NCBI GenBank assembly: GCA_947623455.1
Contig: OX392538.1
Coordinates: 7,068,001 to 7,132,000, forward strand
Direction: 5' to 3'
Origin: Mimachlamys varia
Lineage: Eukaryota > Mollusca > Bivalvia > Pectinida > Pectinidae
DNA length: 64,000 bases
Below are positions 57,001 through 60,603 of this stretch, piece by piece (the first letter of the stretch is position 1; every line of letters begins with the position of its first letter). The notes under the pieces were generated by a model. It did not search any database, was not told the DNA's origin, and saw only the letters and a program-made list of their open reading frames with translations. Made by a program: the position numbers and the translations under genes.

Positions 57001-57728
57001 AATGGTTGTTGGGGGAGATCAGTGAATGTTGAGAGAGATCAGTGGATGTTGAGAGAGATCAGTGGTTGTTGAGAGAGATCATTGGATGTTGGGGGAGATC
57101 AGTGAATGTTGGAGAGATCAGTGGATGTTGAGAGAGATCAGTGGATGTTGGGGGAGATCAGTGAATGTTGGAGAGATCAGTGGATGTTGAGAGAGATCAG
57201 TGGATGTTGGGGGAGATCAGTGAATGTTTGGGGAGATCAGTGGTTATTCGGACTAGGATAGATTGTTTGATGGATCGGGGGTGATGAGGAGAAGGGGAGG
57301 GAAGAAGGTGTGATAAGGACGAGCAGTAGTGATGAATCAGAGAGCATATACAAAATTTGTAACCAATGGCAATGCTTCTTGATATTAAGCAAAAGTTCGT
57401 GGTTGTGAAGGAAAACGTTAATCAACACTGAGTAGTATTAAAATAGTACCTTGGTATGTGGTTTTGGTCGTTTAGCTTCAAATTTCTAAAGATTGCAACT
57501 GTGAATAATATCTTGTTTATATATTGAGAGATAACACAGACTATCTACATCTGGGGTAGGACCTTACCACGGCTTGTTGTCTAAGTGAAACATTCCAGAG
57601 GAAAATCCAAACTGTATTCCCTTTTCAGGTCCGTTAACAACCACGAAGTGTTCCGTGTCTAAGTTAAATCCCAGCACTCCTCGAACACATACAGTCAGCA
57701 GTAGTAACACACTAGGCGGGGTCGCCAT
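7505..57728 (-). CDS. Integrin alpha subunit, complete gene, 21 exons (alpha4/alpha9-like, no I domain)
   Basis: Type I membrane receptor subunit that pairs with a beta integrin to bind matrix or cell-surface ligands. Joining the exons listed separately gives 3042 nt, 1013 residues plus stop, with all phases compatible and every intron GT-AG. Visible in order: signal peptide (about 1-20, mature start FNLDT); FG-GAP propeller (about 21-465) with GAP-type motifs at 58-60, 213-215, 276-278, 335-337, 399-401 and 461-463; calcium loops DINGDGLDD (323-331), DINADGFRD (387-395) and DADFNTYND (449-457); thigh and calf domains (about 470-920); membrane helix (about 937-958); GFFKR at 961-965; a 54-residue basic tail. 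Length matches the family (about 1000-1050). There is no I domain and no obvious furin site. The alpha4/alpha9 resemblance (for example GAPYEDD followed by IYIYNG) is judged by eye. Introns are unusually rich in minisatellites. Confidence 0.95.
8041..8455 (+). repeat. RT-related dispersed repeat, copy A (intron 20)
   Basis: Contains GGGCAAGTTTTA, AAATATTTTGTATCTTTA, GATGGACGTTTTT, then GAAACAGAAGACGC, GGTCTCCATGTAAAT and GAGTTCGGATTATGG, shared in order with the copy at 41480. The first part translates, with breaks, to KFY-x-RH and EKYFVSL-x-DM, like the C-terminal end of a retroelement reverse transcriptase family common in invertebrates. Confidence 0.7.
8800..8925 (-). CDS. Integrin alpha exon 20: membrane helix
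   Basis: Acceptor ATGCATTTCAG|ATC and donor AAG|GTACGC. Residues 918-959: a short extracellular stem, then WILIVGCLGGLLLFVALG, a single membrane span with the small-residue pattern of integrins, ending LLLWK just before GFFKR in exon 21. Confidence 0.95.
9943..10041 (-). CDS. Integrin alpha exon 19: calf-2
   Basis: Acceptor TTTACTAG|AAC and donor GAG|GTGGGT. 33 codons, residues 885-917, phase 0 at both ends. Contains YVTTAEV, the (V)xSxAxV strand that precedes the membrane in integrin alpha chains. Confidence 0.87.
10638..10757 (-). CDS. Integrin alpha exon 18: calf-2
   Basis: Acceptor TTCTATTAG|ACA and donor AAG|GTAGGT. Residues 845-884. TCANYDCVHMEC matches the C-x(5)-C-x(3)-C cluster of integrin calf-2, followed by an NIT sequon. 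120 nt, phase 0 at both ends. Confidence 0.9.
10935..11355 (+). repeat. RT-related dispersed repeat, copy B (intron 17), longest coding remnant
   Basis: A 75-codon frame at 10946-11173 includes ALVTECRDFRDVCRLPTNRL then TEQGIKRYRLMKTMNKF. This follows the DFxxRxxxL-x(2-3)-L-x-x-QGF-x(4)-L-x(4)-KF pattern of a reverse-transcriptase C-terminus. The 3' part is shared with copies A and I. It lies within integrin intron 17, so it is a retroelement remnant, not a host exon. A related tail piece lies at about 11490-11530. Confidence 0.6.
11694..16098 (+). repeat. 4.4 kb minisatellite in intron 17
   Basis: More than 100 copies of a 32-40 bp unit: CTTCTTTACATGTTTGACTA, then TAATGTTT and a C-run of variable length. 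Most length change is in the C-run. Units past 15256 form a distinct subfamily (ATAATAATG, TCCCTCCC, and some with CATGGTTGAC). The array is broken at about 15128-15255 by a fragment of a dispersed repeat. Open frames inside it are repeat artefacts. Confidence 0.95.
15128..15255 (-). repeat. Fragment of the RT-related dispersed repeat inside the array
   Basis: Non-array sequence sharing the words GAATACCGAAGCGTCAAC, ATCGATTAAACCAG and AACAAAGGAAAGA with the fragments at 31480, 40795 and (reversed) 8041 and 41480. It divides the intron 17 array into two sequence subfamilies. Confidence 0.75.
16099..18113. other. Donor-side part of intron 17
   Basis: A 190-codon minus frame (17435-18007) is open by chance in AT-rich sequence. 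It has low-complexity composition and no recognised domain. No other exon was found, although one short calf-2 exon could be missing here. Confidence 0.5.
18114..18291 (-). CDS. Integrin alpha exon 17: calf-1/calf-2 boundary
   Basis: Acceptor AATTTACAG|G and donor AGG|GTAAGT. Completes Gly785, then SSNPEQATIS and TFTIYNRGPSPLPETRV, the calf-2 opening strands. 178 nt, ending in phase 0. The link to exon 18 is shorter than in vertebrates, where about 30 more residues with a cysteine pair occur, so a small undetected exon in intron 17 is possible. Confidence 0.88.
18746..19221 (-). CDS. Integrin alpha exon 16: calf-1 domain, largest exon
   Basis: Acceptor GTTTTTTGCAG|GCA and donor TACGG|GTACGC. 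Residues 627-784, 476 nt. It starts ADFNTGCGRQRCRSNLQI, the cysteine pair that opens calf-1 (compare C-x-x-x-x-C-x-x-DL in relatives), and carries NGT and two NLT sequons. The open frame runs on past 18746, but the phase needed by exon 17 fixes this donor. Confidence 0.94.
19260..19440. mobile_element. Possible pogo/Tigger-type terminal fragments (intron 15)
   Basis: GGTCGAACCTCGTTATCTCG at the left and GAGTTCGAGATAATACGA at the right are approximate inverses, a pattern common in degraded pogo-type elements. A similar GTTCGAT/ATCGAAGTTCGA region lies at 35020-35170. Family assignment is tentative. Confidence 0.35.
19905..21299 (-). repeat. 29-bp minisatellite built from the exon 15 splice-donor junction
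   Basis: About 48 head-to-tail copies of a 29-bp unit. On the transcribed strand each copy holds the end of exon 15 (CTATCTCTGTCAGT) followed directly by the intron start (GTAAGT, then a short GACCAG tail). Copies differ by a few substitutions (for example GCTATC/GCCATC, AGTGACC/ATTGACC). The exon-proximal copy is the exon 15 end itself, so the array begins inside coding sequence. Confidence 0.95.
21282..21419 (-). CDS. Integrin alpha exon 15: end of thigh domain, source of a minisatellite
   Basis: Acceptor TTGTTCCAG|GCT and donor CAGT|GTAAGT. Residues 581-626, with an NYT sequon, ending SPAISVS. The last 16 exon bases plus the first 13 intron bases are the unit of the 29-bp array filling the adjoining intron. 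138 nt, phase 0 at both ends. Confidence 0.9.
22383..22546 (-). CDS. Integrin alpha exon 14: thigh domain
   Basis: Acceptor TGTCCTACAG|AT and donor AAA|GTAAGT. Residues 526-580 with LDIGLRVDTLRKKKG, aligning with the LxxDxxRK part of alpha4/alpha9, and one cysteine (SCKV). 164 nt, ending in phase 0. Confidence 0.88.
23331..23537 (-). CDS. Integrin alpha exon 13: end of propeller, start of thigh domain
   Basis: Acceptor TTCAACGTAG|AT. Residues 457-525, ISVGAYMSDQAVILRGRP then PCLTYSICFNFTG, the conserved cysteine stretch at the start of the thigh domain. Donor taken as ATAA|GTAAGA. A second possible donor six bases upstream (GAAC|GTATAA) is in the same phase but weaker. Confidence 0.93.
23768..23953 (-). 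CDS. Integrin alpha exon 12: blade 6 to third calcium loop
   Basis: Acceptor TCGTTTACAG|AC and donor AACG|GTAAGA. Residues 395-456. It carries VAIGAPYEDD, then GCIYIYNG, and FGFHIS before the third loop, DADFNTYN-D (449-457), whose last Asp is split by the intron. This exon gives the clearest alpha4/alpha9 resemblance. Confidence 0.96.
24690..26445 (+). repeat. 54-bp minisatellite in intron 11
   Basis: About 32 copies of a unit with AACCTAATGCATGGACAAGG, ACACCAAAACAACACGCC and TACAAACACAAACAGC. Because 54 is a multiple of three and the unit lacks stops in several frames, frames of 235-280 codons stay open on both strands. These have 18-residue periodicity and sit within an intron, so they are not treated as genes. 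Confidence 0.95.
26525..27105 (+). repeat. 60-bp minisatellite in intron 11
   Basis: About nine copies of a unit containing ACCACATAACCTCAAACCTA, CCACATACAACACAAACAGC and TAACTACACC. It lies next to the 54-bp array and shares the CAACACAAACAGC word, so the two may have a common origin. Confidence 0.92.
27519..27627 (-). CDS. Integrin alpha exon 11: second calcium loop, first part
   Basis: Acceptor TTGTATAG|ACA and donor AGAG|GTACGG. Residues 359-394 with GRFGMAM and DINADGFR. The last residue of the loop, Asp395, is split across the intron and completed by exon 12. Confidence 0.93.
28002..28145 (-). CDS. Integrin alpha exon 10: first calcium loop
   Basis: Acceptor ATTGACAG|CCT and donor AAC|GTAAGT. 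Residues 311-358 with FGATL, the calcium loop DINGDGLDD (323-331) and LIGSP. 144 nt, phase 0 at both ends. Confidence 0.95.
28315..28450. repeat. RT-related repeat tail fragments G, fold-back pair (intron 9)
   Basis: The minus-oriented tail (GAATACCGAAGTGTCAACAA ... ATGAACAAAG) is followed directly by a plus-oriented piece (CGATTTCGAGTTCAGATTAT ... TTGTTGACC), forming an inverted pair. Confidence 0.55.
28885..31130 (+). repeat. 41-bp minisatellite in intron 9
   Basis: About 54 copies of a 41-bp unit containing GATTAGTAACACTATGTTTT, GTTGCTACTCTAGTCTCGGG. Sub-variants alternate (GTCTCGGG, GTCTCGAG, GTGTCGAGAG). Copies decay at the 3' edge after about 31080. There are no unique spacers, so it is not CRISPR-like. 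Confidence 0.95.
31252..31314 (-). CDS. Integrin alpha exon 9
   Basis: Acceptor TTTTTACAG|GTG and donor CAG|GTATGT. 21 codons, residues 290-310, phase 0 at both ends. Its end (SGKQ) joined to exon 10 (PGCGFGA) reproduces the integrin G-x-YFGA motif of blade 4. Confidence 0.88.
31480..31575 (-). repeat. RT-related dispersed repeat, tail fragment F (intron 8)
   Basis: AATCGAAATCCATTAAACTA, GAGGCAAAATAGGAACAAAG and CATGGAGACTCTCGTAAAA match the tail of the same family in reverse. Confidence 0.6.
32112..32209 (-). CDS. Integrin alpha exon 8: blade 3
   Basis: Acceptor TTTCATAG|GC and donor ATT|GTAAGG. Residues 258-289 with YSVGSGKF and VVAGAPHYSN followed by GHVG, matching blade 3 of alpha4/alpha9. 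98 nt, ending in phase 0. Confidence 0.95.
33200..33304 (-). CDS. Integrin alpha exon 7: blades 2-3 linker
   Basis: Acceptor GTGTTTTAG|GT and donor CTAG|GTAAGA. Residues 223-256, ending KSSYLG, the usual lead into the YLGYSV motif of blade 3. 105 nt; both phases fit the neighbouring exons. Confidence 0.9.
33715..33910 (-). repeat. RT-related dispersed repeat, copy C (intron 6)
   Basis: On the minus strand it reads CGAGATTTTCGAGATAGATG, ATGGTCGCCATATTGG, AAATATTTTGTATCTTTA, translating with one stop to RDFRDRCRLLT and KLYGRH-IGPNDKYFVSLFD. This is the same order as copies A and B. It sits within integrin intron 6 and opposite copies A and B in orientation. Confidence 0.65.
33975..34140 (+). 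repeat. Two copies of a ~76-bp unit beside exon 6
   Basis: AACATGTAAACACCCTAGGT, GGAGAAGAACGGATGTAA and CTCCTGATTCGTGGTGACAA occur twice. A truncated third start (AATGATAAATCAA) runs up to 11 bases from the exon 6 donor. Confidence 0.85.
34152..34209 (-). CDS. Integrin alpha exon 6: blade 2 GAP motif
   Basis: Acceptor GTTTTACAG|GAA and donor AAAG|GTATAC. Residues 203-221, including VLGAPG, the equivalent of the VxGAPG motif in alpha4/alpha9. 58 nt, ending one base into a codon that exon 7 completes as Gly. Confidence 0.9.
34210..38400. other. Introns 4-5 (one intron if the microexon is not real)
   Basis: Apart from the candidate microexon at 36540 and the fragment near 35020-35170, I see only AT-rich sequence with no repeat array and no coding signal. 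Confidence 0.6.
36540..36554 (-). CDS. Possible 15-nt microexon 5 of the integrin
   Basis: A pyrimidine-rich acceptor (TTTCTTTCAAG|GCC) and a strong donor (ACC|GTAAGT) enclose 15 nt that would encode AAFNT, phase 0 at both ends, so inclusion or skipping keeps frame. It resembles the start of the core of exon 6 (VFNTVLGA), so it may instead be a decayed partial copy of that exon. Vertebrate relatives have fewer residues at this place, which weakens the call. Confidence 0.3.
38401..38604 (-). CDS. Integrin alpha exon 4: end of blade 1, start of blade 2
   Basis: Acceptor CTGTTTCAG|GTT and donor AAG|GTAAAG. Residues 130-197. It opens with VCASKHKN, the integrin VCA(H)R(Y)xN motif, contains LGRCN, and ends near the GFS motif of blade 2. 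It is 204 nt, phase 0 at both ends. Confidence 0.93.
38680..40213. mobile_element. Bivalve-type inverted-end element with eight internal ~146-bp repeats
   Basis: The left end AGGCCCAATGGGCCTGCATC plus GCTCACCTGG and the right end CTTGGCCCTTCGGGCCAGGTGAGC are inverted relatives. The interior is about eight head-to-tail copies of a ~146-bp unit with TGACCTTGAATATAGGTCAA and GGTCATTTCTTTTCGCAAAC, and a GGACGGACGGACG run lies before the right end. I associate this architecture with common bivalve repeats. Open frames in it (38873-39676) follow the repeat period and are not genes. Confidence 0.8.
40565..40668 (+). repeat. 20-bp tandem repeat, AAAACTGGTGGCACACACTG
   Basis: Five to six copies with small differences, in intron 3. 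Confidence 0.9.
40795..40985 (-). repeat. RT-related dispersed repeat, copy E (intron 3, inverted to copy D)
   Basis: AGCGTCAACAAAATCATAAT, ACAAAGGAAAGATCCACATG and CATGTGTTCCGG are the reverse complement of the 3' tail of copies A and D. It lies about 500 bases from copy D in opposite orientation. Confidence 0.7.
41480..41893 (+). repeat. RT-related dispersed repeat, copy D (intron 3)
   Basis: Full 3' part of the family: ACTATGGGCAAGTTTTATGG, GAAATATTCTGTATCTTCAT, GAAGCAGAAGACGCTTACTC, ending GATTTCGAGTTCGGATTATG and TTTTTAG. Good match to copy A throughout. Confidence 0.7.
42255..42346 (-). CDS. Integrin alpha exon 3
   Basis: Acceptor CTGTTTCAG|AG and donor ATG|GTGAGC. Residues 99-129. 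The QLLGSNILISDDNVM segment precedes the conserved VCA of the next exon, as in other integrin alpha chains. The exon is 92 nt and ends in phase 0. Confidence 0.9.
42921..43054 (-). CDS. Integrin alpha exon 2: propeller blade 1
   Basis: Acceptor TTTTGTAG|G and donor GTCG|GTAAGA. Residues 55-98, starting IIVGAPKSN, the conserved GAP motif of blade 1, and containing an NSS glycosylation sequon and two cysteines. It is 134 nt long and is separated from exon 1 by a 14.5 kb intron. Confidence 0.93.
43290..44095 (+). repeat. 46-bp minisatellite in intron 1
   Basis: About 17 copies of a unit with ATTTATAGAAAGAAGGGATT, ACCTTTGTACATATCGTG and TAATACAT. Variants alternate TACATATCG/CACACATCG and TAATAC/TAATGC/TGATAC. 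More degenerate, longer-period relatives flank it at 43130-43290 and 44095-44320. It starts about 240 bases upstream of exon 2 in gene order. Confidence 0.93.
44986..45011 (+). repeat. (CAAG)n microsatellite
   Basis: Six tandem copies of GCAA/CAAG in intron 1, following a short sequence GTGTGTATCGGCGTTTAACT. Confidence 0.9.
45454..45471 (+). other. Primer-binding site matching tRNA-Leu, LTR retrotransposon
   Basis: TGGTGGCAGCGGTGGGAT is the exact complement of the 3' end (with CCA) of a eukaryotic tRNA-Leu(AAG) as I recall it. It follows a possible 5' LTR end (...CACCCTTGCA at about 45448) and precedes the gag remnant, as expected for a Ty3/Gypsy element. The LTR start was not located. Confidence 0.65.
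45522..46740 (+). pseudogene. Decayed Ty3/Gypsy-type gag
   Basis: An ATG at 45522 opens a short acidic frame that stops at about 45686. Gag-like sequence then continues, broken by several stops and frame changes. Recognisable parts are a tryptophan-led capsid stretch (about 45990-46200: W-K-x-YKTHFD, then LRGEAQGLLGDLP), a further helical part with FVxxL/LRDxQ-like words (46200-46430), and a zinc knuckle at about 46690-46733 in which the second Cys of C-x2-C-x4-H-x4-C is replaced by Tyr. No protease, reverse transcriptase or integrase follows; AT-rich palindromes begin instead. Confidence 0.7.
46880..47605. repeat. Cluster of AT palindromes around TATAAGATATCTTATA
   Basis: More than ten copies or near-copies of the self-complementary word ATAAGATATCTTAT, in tight groups at 46884-46985 and 47306-47605, with isolated relatives at 47855 and 48310. 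Spacing is irregular, unlike the minisatellites. The cluster lies just downstream of the gag remnant. Function unknown. Confidence 0.75.
48502..48582. mobile_element. 81-bp near-perfect palindrome (MITE-like) with 9-bp target duplication
   Basis: CATCGTCGGAAACCCACG... is mirrored by ...CGTGGGTTTCCGACGATG: two 40-base arms around a one-base centre, with two mismatches that would be G-U pairs in RNA. CTGTGAGAC flanks it on both sides (48493-48501 and 48583-48591), a 9-bp target-site duplication (or 8 bp plus one base). A related end occurs at 63907. Confidence 0.8.
49168..49330 (+). repeat. Short GGGACACTGGGACAC repeat
   Basis: About 16 imperfect copies of a 9-10 bp unit, GGGACACTGG/GGACACCGG. 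A simple minisatellite in intron 1. Confidence 0.9.
49751..49769 (+). repeat. Poly-C run
   Basis: An uninterrupted run of about 19 C following GACA. The length is likely polymorphic and error-prone in assembly. Confidence 0.9.
50425..53835 (+). repeat. First copy of a 3.4 kb duplication within the 19-bp array
   Basis: Matches 53836-57243 in the same orientation at an offset of 3408-3412 bases, including rare landmarks such as the G-run near 50571, TTAATGTTGGGGGAACTC and GTGTTCGGAGAG. Differences are a few small indels and substitutions. Confidence 0.9.
53836..57243 (+). repeat. Second copy of the 3.4 kb duplication
   Basis: Near-identical partner of 50425-53835. It differs by small indels, such as GAGAGAGAGATC at 53900 and loss of three bases at about 54507. 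The array ends at the same TGTTTGGGGAGATCAGTGG landmark as the first copy. Confidence 0.9.
57568..57728 (-). CDS. Integrin alpha exon 1: signal peptide and start of propeller
   Basis: Residues 1-53 plus two bases of Trp54. The ATG at 57728 has G at -3 and G at +4 and begins a hydrophobic leader with a leucine run, followed by FNLDTEHF, a typical mature integrin alpha N-terminus. The frame stays open 51 nt further upstream but holds no ATG there. Donor reads GTG|GTAAGG. The next exon completes the Trp to give the family sequence W-IIVGAP. Confidence 0.93.
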
Positions 57729-57779
57729 GCCGATCCCCACTGTCCCTGTGATAGGCAATCCGCTACAGGCAACACGCAC

Positions 57780-59462
57780 GGTACTTCTATTAAACTTTCA
57801 GATATTTCCAATTTAACAAAACTCCTTTACTGACAAGTTATTCGTACATTTTTGTATCATTGATATGAACTATACACATCTGACAGACAAGCCTCAATTG
57901 TAACCTAGCGGATGCGAGAGGGGAAGCTGGAGAGTGCGCGCGCTGTAACCCTAGTGCCGATCACATCCTTATCACTAAGACGTAAGCATGGTGTGCTTAA
58001 CCGCGCTTGAGAAACGCCGGTCTTAGTCAACTTAATAAAAAACCCACATATCATATATTGTAAGCCCATGTACAATGTGTAAATATGAGTGTAGGCCCTA
58101 GATATCAAGGATGGATACGGAGATGTAAACAATTTACTGCTGTAGCCCTGGAACGGCCGGGTGATAATGAGGCTACTGGAGACTACATGTGTTACGTCCT
58201 TACTAACATATGGCTTACATGACTGTTTAAAATATATCTACCCTTAACTTATCTTGTGGAAACCTGTAGGATATCAAAACCAGAAGGAGTCGAATGTGAT
58301 GAACTCTACCCACATATATAAGGCAGGCTGTCATAATCACTGGCAGTTTGTGTAATAATTATACTACTACTAATTGCTACACTAATATTTATATTGCCAC
58401 TTCACAGAGGCTAAAGGAAGCTACTATGTTTGTTATTTTCAAATATTATCAATAATCTGACTTTCCTCTATTTTCATTGGCTAAAAAGTGGTCACGTGAA
58501 GGTCCATATTTTGTGATATAAACATGATTTTTTTCTACAGAAACACTGACTAACACTGGGTTTATGATGTCATGCTTATCAAGATAGAGACTATGCAATT
58601 TCAGTCTTTTACACGCAAGTTTCATATCTAATATAAACATTAAGGACCTCTGATTCCTTTTAATATGGTGTTACATCAACTAGGTAGAATCTTACATATT
58701 TATATCCGGCTTCGGCCTCGTTTTTTATTTAATTCTTCCAGGTTGATATAACACGATATTGATAAATTGTATCACAGTCTACGGCGCCTAAACTCCCTAC
58801 AATCCTAACCCCATTACCGATTTCAAATTGTTTGACCAATGGTTAAACCTCGCAAAATGATGAAAACCTTGAACATGTTCACCCTTTCGGACAATGTAAC
58901 TTCTATATATATAATTCGGCGTTAATGCTACTTGACTTTACTCTGAACACAACATCACCGTCAAAATCCAAGGATAACTCTCATCTGTACATAAGGTATC
59001 ACTACTTCATTTTCTCAGGACACAGAGTCGAAGGCAGTCAGTCGGACAAATATTGCCTGACGCAAAGTTGATGGATAATTGTTCACCTCCATCTTTAATA
59101 AAAAATGTTACTTTTATATCAAATGCATGCAAAATATCATATGATATAACTTATCTATTCATACGTAAACACAAACATTGGACTATGTTTGAGCTTTCTA
59201 AAACAATCCACATTAATTAAACCAGCATTTAAAAAATTTCTGTAAGAATTAGGAATTATTTTTTATACCTTCAAACGTGTACAATGTTGTCATACTACAC
59301 AAAACTATTGAATTTCATGGCGTGGGTCTGTAAGTCATACAATACTTCCCGTTACACAGCCCTCAGCCATTAGCACTTTAGCAAGGATAGTCCAGATGTT
59401 TAAATCATTTTATTCATTAAACTGCCATTAAGGATAATATACTTATCCATTAAAAAACAATA
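57780..59462. other. Upstream region of the integrin gene, presumed promoter and 5' UTR
   Basis: No TATA box or CpG-rich stretch is obvious on the minus strand above the start codon. The 5' UTR extent and any non-coding first exon cannot be set from sequence alone. No other gene seen. Confidence 0.4.
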
Positions 59463-59602
59463 TTACAGTAGAAACCCCTAAATATCGATCTACAGTAGAA
59501 AGCCCTAAATATCGCTCTACAGTAGAAACCCCTAAATATCGATCTACAGTAGAAACCCCTAATTATCGATCTACAGTAGAAACCCCTAAATATCGCTCTA
59601 CA
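59463..59602 (+). repeat. 28-bp tandem repeat
   Basis: Five copies of CAGTAGAAACCCCTAAATAT followed by CGATCTA (or CGCTCTA), upstream of the integrin gene. Confidence 0.9.
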
Positions 59603-59674
59603 AAAAGTGGATTGGAACACTCAGTTGAACAGCAAGTAGAGTCGGTTAGAGTGACATACAAATGTACGTGTATA

Positions 59675-59865
59675 CGTTATTTGATTAGTTAGGGCGACAC
59701 ATGTGTAATTTAATTAGTTAAGGTGACACACTTGTTATTTAATTAGTTTGAGTGACACACGTGTAATTTAATTAATTTGGGTGACACACGTATAATTAAG
59801 TTTGTTGGGGTGACACACATGTAATTTAATTAGTAAGGGTAACATACGTGTTGTTCAGTCGGTTA
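59675..59865 (+). repeat. ~32-bp tandem repeat
   Basis: About six diverged copies of GGTGACACACGTGTAATTTA plus ATTAGTT. Confidence 0.85.
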
Positions 59866-60356
59866 GTTTCTATATAACTTTTACCCATTGATGTTGAGCA
59901 AGTTTTTTTTTTAAATAATATTTAAAATGTCATCAGACAGGAAAGCAGTTTTTGATACGTAGTTATATTTTTTGCAGAATTACAGGGACCTTAGCCTTTT
60001 TCCTTCAGGAAATTCGATTTAGCAGTAACATACTGCCTGATCCATAAATCATTGCGTTAGGCTGCTCTGTAGGAAATCCACAAGTAGATATAACCACAAA
60101 ACAAACACACCCTTTCCGATACCACATCATCCGTGTGTAAACATTCAGACGTACAGGAAACTTCCTCTCTGAGAATTCTACTTCCGGTCAAAATGACATT
60201 CTGGATATTAGATGTGTATGACATAAAAATGGCATATTATAATGGAGATTATGATTTGGTGGGGGAGGTCGGAGAACAGTGTATGTGAACAAGGTTTTGA
60301 GGGGAGACAACCTCACAACTTCTCCACCATAAAGCTGAGATACCTGGTATTTGCGA

Positions 60357-60597
60357 ACACAGGGACCTGCGAATTTGTTACAGCTAGTTTTGGACCTAAA
60401 ATAGGATGTTTAGAGTAATTTTACACATTTGGGGGGTTAAAATCAATTTTCGATAAAAATGCCCCCTCAATGCTTTTATGACCATTGAGGGGGCTTTTTT
60501 ATCGAAAATTAATCTTAACCCCTCAAATGTGTAAATTACTCTAAACACCATATTTTACGTCCAAAACTAGCGGTAACAAATTCTCAGGTCCCTGTGT
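60357..60597. mobile_element. Fold-back MITE with TTGCGA target duplication
   Basis: Long inverted arms (about 60357-60473 and 60482-60597) beginning ACACAGGGACCT and ending AGGTCCCTGTGT, meeting at a short loop. TTGCGA lies immediately outside both ends (60351-60356, 60598-60603), consistent with a 6-bp target-site duplication. No coding capacity. Confidence 0.85.
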
Positions 60598-60603
60598 TTG
60601 CGA

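Larger units (their letters stand above)
50055..57243 (+). repeat. 19-bp minisatellite in intron 1, about 7.2 kb
   Basis: Several hundred copies of an 18-20 bp unit, AGAGATCAGTGGATGTTGG, with regular variants (GTGAGTGTT, GTGGTTGTT, GGGGAGATC). Nearly every unit carries GATC. The transcribed strand is pyrimidine-rich and almost free of AG dinucleotides. Repeated short open frames within it are artefacts. The array contains an internal 3.4 kb duplication. Confidence 0.97.

Noticed and set aside
57729..57779. N-terminal extension of the integrin
   Set aside because: The frame is open upstream but contains no ATG. The ATG at 57728 has good context and gives a standard signal peptide.
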